Shown: piece after piece, positions 58,512 through 64,000 of the stretch
Layout: the number at the start of each line of letters is the position of its first letter
Position numbering within the stretch: the stretch's first letter is position 1
NCBI GenBank assembly: GCA_030686995.1
Contig: CM060695.1
Location: 101,088,871-101,152,870, forward strand
Reading direction: 5' to 3'
Source of the DNA: Artemisia argyi
Lineage: Eukaryota > Streptophyta > Magnoliopsida > Asterales > Asteraceae
Length of the DNA stretch: 64,000 nucleotides
The notes under the pieces: model-generated
Told to the model about the DNA's origin: nothing
Seen by the model: only the letters and a program-made list of their open reading frames with translations
The model's database searches: none
Program-made: the position numbers and the translations under genes

Positions 58512-59032
58512 TTGCACTAAAAACTTTCTGATTCAAACCTCCATTTCCATGTTCAAAATCCTTTGATCATATAATTCATAAGCCTTTGTTTCCAAGTGAT
58601 CCAAAGCCTCATTCATTCAAGTGCAAAGAGAAGAGTACTTCTATTTATCAAGAATAGAAGTATTGCAACTTAGTATCATCTTGCTATCTAAGTTGTTTAA
58701 TCATTTCATCTTGTATATCATTCATTCTTTGGTGAATATAGTGTATACATTGGTTAGCTAGATTTAGATATAGGATCTAGATTTATTCAAGGTGTGAAGT
58801 GATACTAGAAGTGAAGAAGTAGAGTTGCATAGGATTAGTGGTAGAAGAAATAAGAAGTGGTAGTATATTGTAGTAGAGATTAGTTGTGAAGACAAAGTAG
58901 TTGAAGCCTTGAAGTTGAGAAGACCTTGAAGCCTAGAAGTTGTGAAGAAGTATATATCTTGGAGTAGTGGATAGAACTAAGTAGTGAAGGTGTGAAGAAA
59001 TAAGTGGCGTGAAGAAGAGTTAGGAAGTTGTA
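58512..59032 (+). repeat. LTR-like downstream region with GTGTGAAG repeats, part 1
   Basis: Continues from 54373. From about 58790 it consists of variants of AGGTGTGAAGTGAT, GTGAAGAAGTAG and TTGAAGCCTTGAAG. Resumes at 61816 after the second solo LTR. Confidence 0.5.
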
Positions 59033-61815
59033 TGTCACAACTCGTAAATTCTGGTCTTTTCCCGAACTTTCAACATTTACTATTCATCGGTTACTATTCA
59101 TCGATCACTATTCATCATTTTACTATTCATCTTTTTCGGAGTCAGTTTGATATTCTGAGAAGTGTTTTAAAATTTTACTATTCATAAAACACTATTCACC
59201 TCCGGAGAAAATTGTCATTTATACGTGGGTTGCGTCATTTCTGTACACGTACGATTATCGCCTAATAAACGTTATCTTATGAACTATTATTTTGAATAAT
59301 TGGTCCGACAATCCCAACTATGGTCCTAAGACATTTTTACACTCATTATAATGATACAAAAATTATAAAATTCATTTACCCGTTATTTTGGAAATTTATT
59401 TAATTCATATCGTACGTCTAATATAATTACGACGGTTTTCTTAAAAACTAAACGATAATCATCCAAACACCCAATACTTGTACCCAACATATTTTTACAA
59501 AATTTATGACTTTATTATGTCCCGAATAACTTTGATAAAATTTATTTCTAACAAACCCGGTACCCGATTACACCTAAAACTAACCAAATACTACACAATA
59601 CTTCCACTAACCTCCTAAATAAATCTCCAACATACCTCCCCTTTTCTCTCCTTTGTGAACCGCCCCCCCCCCCCCCTCCTAAGCCATCTAATGAGCTAAT
59701 CTCACCAACCAAATTAAATGCTAACCTAACTTTTGTCCCCTAAGTATATATTAAACCTTTTCATCCATTTTCTCACATTTTTCATTCAAAGTGCAAGTAA
59801 ACTATTTTTTTCTCTCATTTTCTCTTTTGGTATAATCGACCTAAGCAAGAAGAAGAAGCAAGAACATCAATTTTTCCAAGATCAAGTTATTATCTTGTCC
59901 CTTTTGTTGTTCTTGTTTGGGTTTTGTGGTAAAAACCCAAGGGTTTTATAAGTTTTCATCTCCATAAGCTCACTAATCTTTCTATGTAAGTTGTCAAACT
60001 CTTTCTCATCATTTCTTCATGTTATTTTTATCATTATATGATTTCCATTCAAGATCCACATGCATATGTTAGTATATACCACTCATTTATATATATATAT
60101 CTAACTTTTGAACTCTAGAAATGGATTATAGTTAGATCCTTGTTAGATCCACTTGATTTATGATGTTTAGGAACCCATGACACCCTAAGAAGGTGTATGG
60201 TAGGATTAGACTAGCTTTGTGGTGTTTGAAAGTGATTTGGTGATGTTAGAAACTAGATTGAAGTCTTGAAAATGGGTTTTGAACAAGTAAATATACCTTC
60301 TGTCCCATTTTGGTTAACCCAGAAAAATCCGTTTTTACACAGTACCCTTTGACAATATTTTTAGAAAATACTTTCAAAAACGAAGCCGTAGGCGAAAGAA
60401 TCGATTAAAAAGAGCTTATAACGAAGGAGTTATGATTTTTACAAAGTTAACGACGAAAACTATTTTTCTGGAAATCCTTTGCTGATGAACAGTTGTCACG
60501 ACTGTTTCGAGGCGTAAAACTAAATCTAGCCATCCCGACTTATCAAAAATATGTTAGTATTTTGTCCCACGATTCCGTGGATATAAAGAACGTAGAAAAC
60601 GAGCTTAAAACGACCAAGATATACACTTTTGAAACTAGGCGAACTATATATATATTTGACAACCTCTAATAGCACATATTTTCTTAAGTTATGGAAACAC
60701 TATAAATCAACGCCAACACTTATTTTCAAACTACGAGTGGTATAGGCTTCATGTGCATGTACATTCATCGCATCCCCTCATAATTTAAGTAGATCGTATC
60801 ATTCGTTCATTATAGGTCGCGGTTAGAGATCGAACCTCATTTCTGTGTAACCACTTTTGTCTTCGTAGCTATCGCACCAGGTGAGTCATAGCCCCTACTC
60901 TTTTAAATTGTTTTGTCAACTTTTGGGGGAGAATACATGCTCGTTTTTACTTGAACTATTACTTGACTCTTTAAACATTGTTTTGAACCTTGAACTATTA
61001 TGAACTCATTTGACCTTATAACTTGTTTGGAACTATTGAACTTGTTTTGACCTTTTGAACTTGACTTGACCTTTGAAATTGACTTGAACTTTTGGACTTA
61101 TTGTACTGTACGTTCTAAGACTTAAAGTCTCCCTTGTTCGGAGCAACGTTATAAAGTCTCTCATGTTCAGAGCATCCTTAATAAATCTCGCCATGGTGGA
61201 GTGACTAATAAATCTTTGCCAAGTCGGTAAAGTGACTAATAAATCTCGCCTAGGTGGTGGAGTGACTTAAAGTCTCCCTTGTTCGGAGCAACGTTATAAA
61301 GTCTCCCTTGTTCGGAGCGGCCTTGACTTATTATTGACCACGGGTGTTTAACTACTAGACCTAAACTATATATTTTAGCAGTGGGTTGTGAACACACAGG
61401 TTACAAGTCTCTTATGGCGGGACTTGTAACTGAGTGGATTTACGATGCCTTTGCTGTGTGATCATTTTTTCTATAAACTTTATTTGTTAAACAAACTCTA
61501 TGAACTCACCAACCTCGTGTTGACACTTTAGCATGTATTTTCAGGGTTTAATCTTATGGCACGCTACTGGAGGTTTTGGCAGGGCATGGCATGGTCATAG
61601 AAGACTCTGATTAGTTATATGGGGACCGTTTTAAACTATTTTAAGGGCCTACTTCCGCACTACTTTTAACGATGTAAATACAATATTTTTGACTTAACTA
61701 TTTTATTCTAAATGATTGAAGTGAAAACCATTTTTGAACTTGTGTTGTAATACCAATTGAGTTACACCCCAGCTACACGTATGCTTCCGCTGGACCCGAT
61801 TCTGGGGGTGTGACA
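59033..61815 (+). mobile_element. Solo LTR, TGTCACA...TGTGACA type, TSD TTGTA
   Basis: The termini are TGTCACAACTCGTAAATTCT and GATTCTGGGGGTGTGACA, and TTGTA is duplicated at 59028-59032 and 61816-61820. The 2783-bp length, TGTCACA/TGTGACA ends and lack of internal domains fit a solo LTR of a Tekay/Del-like chromovirus (family knowledge). Inside are repeats of AAGTCTCCCTTGTTCGGAGC and AATAAATCTCGCC (61120-61320) and a short poly-C run at 59665. Confidence 0.88.
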
Positions 61816-62420
61816 TTGTAAGGTGTGAAGAAGATAGGAGTGAAGTAGAAAGGTGTGAAGAAGAATTGGTGTGAAGTAGATTGGTGTGAAGAAGTTGTGA
61901 CGAAGTTGTGGTGTGTAATTTGGCGTGCAAGGTTTTCTCCGCCATAAGGGAGGTTTTTGATCCAGTGAAGAAAACTCTCAAGTAGGTGACTCGGGAAGTG
62001 GAGTAGAGCAAGGAAGGTTTCCTTGTAGCCGAACCACTATAAATCATTTGTCTCTCGGTTTGATCTTTCCATCTCTCACTCTTTGATTATTTACTTGTTA
62101 GCTTTCATACATAATTATAATTGCTTGTGTTGTGCATATATTCATTTCACATAAAGATCAAACCAGGATTCATTCATAACATTAATTTTATAAAAATAAA
62201 CCAAGCACATAAACTCTTATTAAAACACATATACATATATATGCTAATATATGATATATGAAATTGTAAATTCTTTCCCAACATTATATATATAAAAGTA
62301 GTGTTTATACGAAAATCGTAAATAAACTAGTATCTATATTTTTGCATTAAAGAGTTTTGAAATTTATGTCTATTCCTTACAAGTAAACTTTTATAAAACG
62401 AAAAAGACGTAAAACTATTC
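61816..62420 (+). repeat. LTR-like downstream region, part 2
   Basis: GTGTGAAGAAG/TGAAGTAGA repeats to 61920, then GCAAGGTTTTCTCCGCCATA, TGTAGCCGAACCACTATAAA and A/T-rich DNA to a poly-C run at 62423-62437. This order resembles the R-U5 end of a Copia LTR, but neither a PBS nor a partner LTR is seen. Confidence 0.45.
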
Positions 62421-63135
62421 AACCCCCCCCCCCCCCCTTCTAGTTTTCCACAACGTGCACTCTTCATACTCATCGTAATTGGTAAACAACCATACTTTTC
62501 TCATATATATACTCCAATCCTTAGATTCCCGACTAAGCAACATATTTTTGTTATTTTCTTGATGGATAAATAGAAACGAAAAACTAAGGCTCAGAAGGGT
62601 GTATCTAGTGGATAATAGCACTAAAAGTGAGTGCTAAACGGGTTAAATTTTGTTTAGAAAACGGATGGCTTATATATGGTGTTATTCCTAATTTTTGCCT
62701 CCTATCACATAAAAATACTTATATCACACGAATGTCACTCCGGTCTCATAATGATTTCAAATACAAGTTCTAGAATCACATAAATTATCGGCACACTCAT
62801 AAACAAAGAAATCAAGCATAAAAGGTATATGCCGATATAGGCTCGAATTCCTCACATTAATAGTGGTAATGGTCATAAAATGTGCAAATAATGTCATTAA
62901 TCCCGATTCAGACTGATTGTTTTAGATACGTTTTCTATAAAAACTCTTTTAGTTACTTCTTATTCTATTAACTTTTATACCCCCGTAATCGGCGTACATT
63001 ACTAAAATGTGCATCGGTTTTTATTAATATATACGGCGAACTTAAGATAAAAGCAGCGGTTTTCTCAAATTTATCTTAACAGTTTAAAATTTCCACATGC
63101 TAATATAAGTTTTTCTTTATTTTTCAAGTTATCTT
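62421..63135. other. Retroelement remnants, no gene
   Basis: Poly-C (62423-62437), then A/T-rich DNA. From 62980 CGGCGTACATT, CGGTTTTTATTA and CGGCGAACTTAAG motifs recall the U3 of the minus-strand LTR near 53000, suggesting a related LTR edge. Confidence 0.35.
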
Positions 63136-63359
63136 CCCCCCCATACTTAAATTAAGCATTGTCCCTGATGCTATAAAACTAAAAACAAAGTACAATGGGA
63201 AAAATAAAAATAACGGTACTTCCCGGGTATGCTTTGTTATTTCCCCCGAGAATTCTCCAAGTACTTGTCCATCTTTTGGACCATTCTTTCCTGCACACAT
63301 ACATCATCCAATATAACAATATCCACAAAATGGTAATGTGCCCCTAGCACATTACATTA
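63136..63359 (-). other. Polypurine tract and internal edge of a minus-strand gypsy remnant
   Basis: Minus strand AAGTATGGGGGGAAGATAAC at about 63150-63130 resembles the tract at 53381. The following AAGCATTGTCCCTGATGCT is on the internal side. No coding sequence. Confidence 0.4.

Positions 63360-63447
<88 letters not shown>
63360..63447. repeat. (TA)n microsatellite
   Basis: About 88 bases of TA. Confidence 0.98.
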
Positions 63448-63453
<6 letters not shown>

Positions 63454-63705
63454 ATTGCAAAAATCGTCCCTAAAGTTTGGCCAAATTGCACGTTTCGTCC
63501 CTAAAGTTTGGAAAGTGCAAGGATCGTCCCTATGGGGAAACCTTTGGTGCAAGTATCGTCCTTTTGGGGGAAACCTTTGGTGCAAGTATCGTCCCTGTGG
63601 AGACGATATTTGCACCAAAGTTTTCTCCACAGGGACGATCCTTGCACTTTCCAAACTTTAGGGACGAAACGTGCAATTTGACCAAATTTTAGGGACGATT
63701 TTTGC

Positions 63706-63715
<10 letters not shown>
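63448..63715. mobile_element. MITE Z, nearly palindromic, in (TA)n/(CT)n
   Basis: The left arm GAGAGAATTGCAAAAATCGT, CCCTAAAGTTTGG, TGCACGTTTCGTCCCTAAAG and GTGCAAGGATCGTCCCT is mirrored by the right arm in reverse complement to 63715, with one short asymmetric centre containing a duplicated TTTGGTGCAAGTATCGTCC. The RNA from either strand would fold into one long hairpin. Confidence 0.85.
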
Positions 63716-63795
<80 letters not shown>

Positions 63796-63798
63796 TAT

Positions 63799-63838
<40 letters not shown>
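63716..63838. repeat. (CT)n then (TA)n microsatellite
   Basis: CT run to about 63740 and TA run with CATACATA interruptions to 63838. Confidence 0.97.
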
Positions 63839-63840
<2 letters not shown>

Positions 63841-64000
63841 GAGATCAAATGAGAACTTTCTTAAAGTTGCAAAAATGAGAACCAACCAAAATCTCACAAA
63901 TGACACTCAACTTAAAAGAAAATAAAAACATAATTAATTACAACTAGAATTGTTAAAGATTTGATGGGTTTTCTTATGAAAATTGACGTAAACTAAGTGA
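63839..64000. mobile_element. Left edge of another (TA)n-flanked MITE, cut by the window end
   Basis: ATTGAGATCAAATGAGAACT directly after the TA run, with AATGAGAACCAACCAAAATC. Resembles the edge type at 11480 (GAGAACCA). The other end is outside the window. Confidence 0.5.

Noticed and set aside
1..64000. tRNA, rRNA or other structural RNA genes
   Set aside because: I scanned for tRNA-like A/B boxes and rRNA motifs by eye and saw none I could support; a covariance-model search would be decisive.

Overview
The window is nuclear plant DNA made almost entirely of nested transposable elements. Families of the Copia and Athila-like gag, the RNase H region and the post-pol accessory protein resemble, from memory and without a database search, polyproteins that are very abundant in Asteraceae, especially Anthemideae (Tanacetum, Chrysanthemum, Artemisia). 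No intact conserved housekeeping gene is present; host genes appear only as captured exon fragments or as small, broken genes.

Left part (1-15.4 kb). A minus-strand Ty1/copia element without a protease/integrase region (gag, a 60-bp minisatellite, then RT-RNase H) occupies 1-8690; its promoter-side LTR sits at about 8340-8690 and its other LTR lies outside the window. It is inserted in a long gypsy LTR fragment that ends at 8939, which in turn cuts a PIF/Harbinger transposase remnant (8945-9411). Next come MITE-like units embedded in (TA)n runs (9.7-11.6 kb), one recognisable CACTA end (11646) and a GTACCG-rich MITE (14.5 kb).

Centre (15.4-49.9 kb). This is one nest. The outer shell is a 5'-truncated plus-strand Copia element with a 901-bp 3' LTR (48979-49879). 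Its accessory ORF is split by a 32.5-kb CACTA transposon, CACTA-1 (15693-48233, target duplication TGA), with GTCAC/GTGAC-rich subterminal regions and a 180-bp tandem array at its right end. CACTA-1 contains: a 7.8-kb block between 49-bp direct repeats, holding a minus-strand Copia accessory pseudogene; within that pseudogene a 3.9-kb Pack-CACTA, CACTA-2 (18415-22304, TSD GAT), carrying fragments of three host genes (LPAT2-like exon 1, alpha-tubulin exons, ankyrin/RCC1 exons), all on the minus strand; three small genes not recognised as transposase (gene A, 23.4-23.9 kb; gene B, 24.87-37.02 kb; gene C, a GRF zinc-finger protein at 37.6-38.0 kb); a complete 11.8-kb pol-less gypsy element (24930-36734, TSD GTTAC) that splits gene B; a 3'-truncated Athila-like element (39.9-44.6 kb) with a hAT element in its LTR (39914-41742, TSD CCCGGAAT); and a rhamnogalacturonate-lyase exon fragment inside a 57-bp duplication.

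Right part (49.9-64 kb). There is low-information sequence with an (AC)n run and a possible 33-residue spliced ORF, a minus-strand gypsy LTR (about 51.9-53.4 kb), and an LTR-like region into which two solo LTRs are inserted: one of the 3.9-kb gypsy family (54374-58511, TSD TTGCA) and one of a TGTCACA...TGTGACA type (59033-61815, TSD TTGTA). The end holds another minus-strand LTR-retroelement remnant and two MITEs in (TA)n/(CT)n runs.

The nesting gives a relative order: Copia shell, then CACTA-1, then its inserts. The gypsy element in gene B looks the most recent of the datable insertions, since its LTRs differ by only about 1% over the stretch compared by eye.
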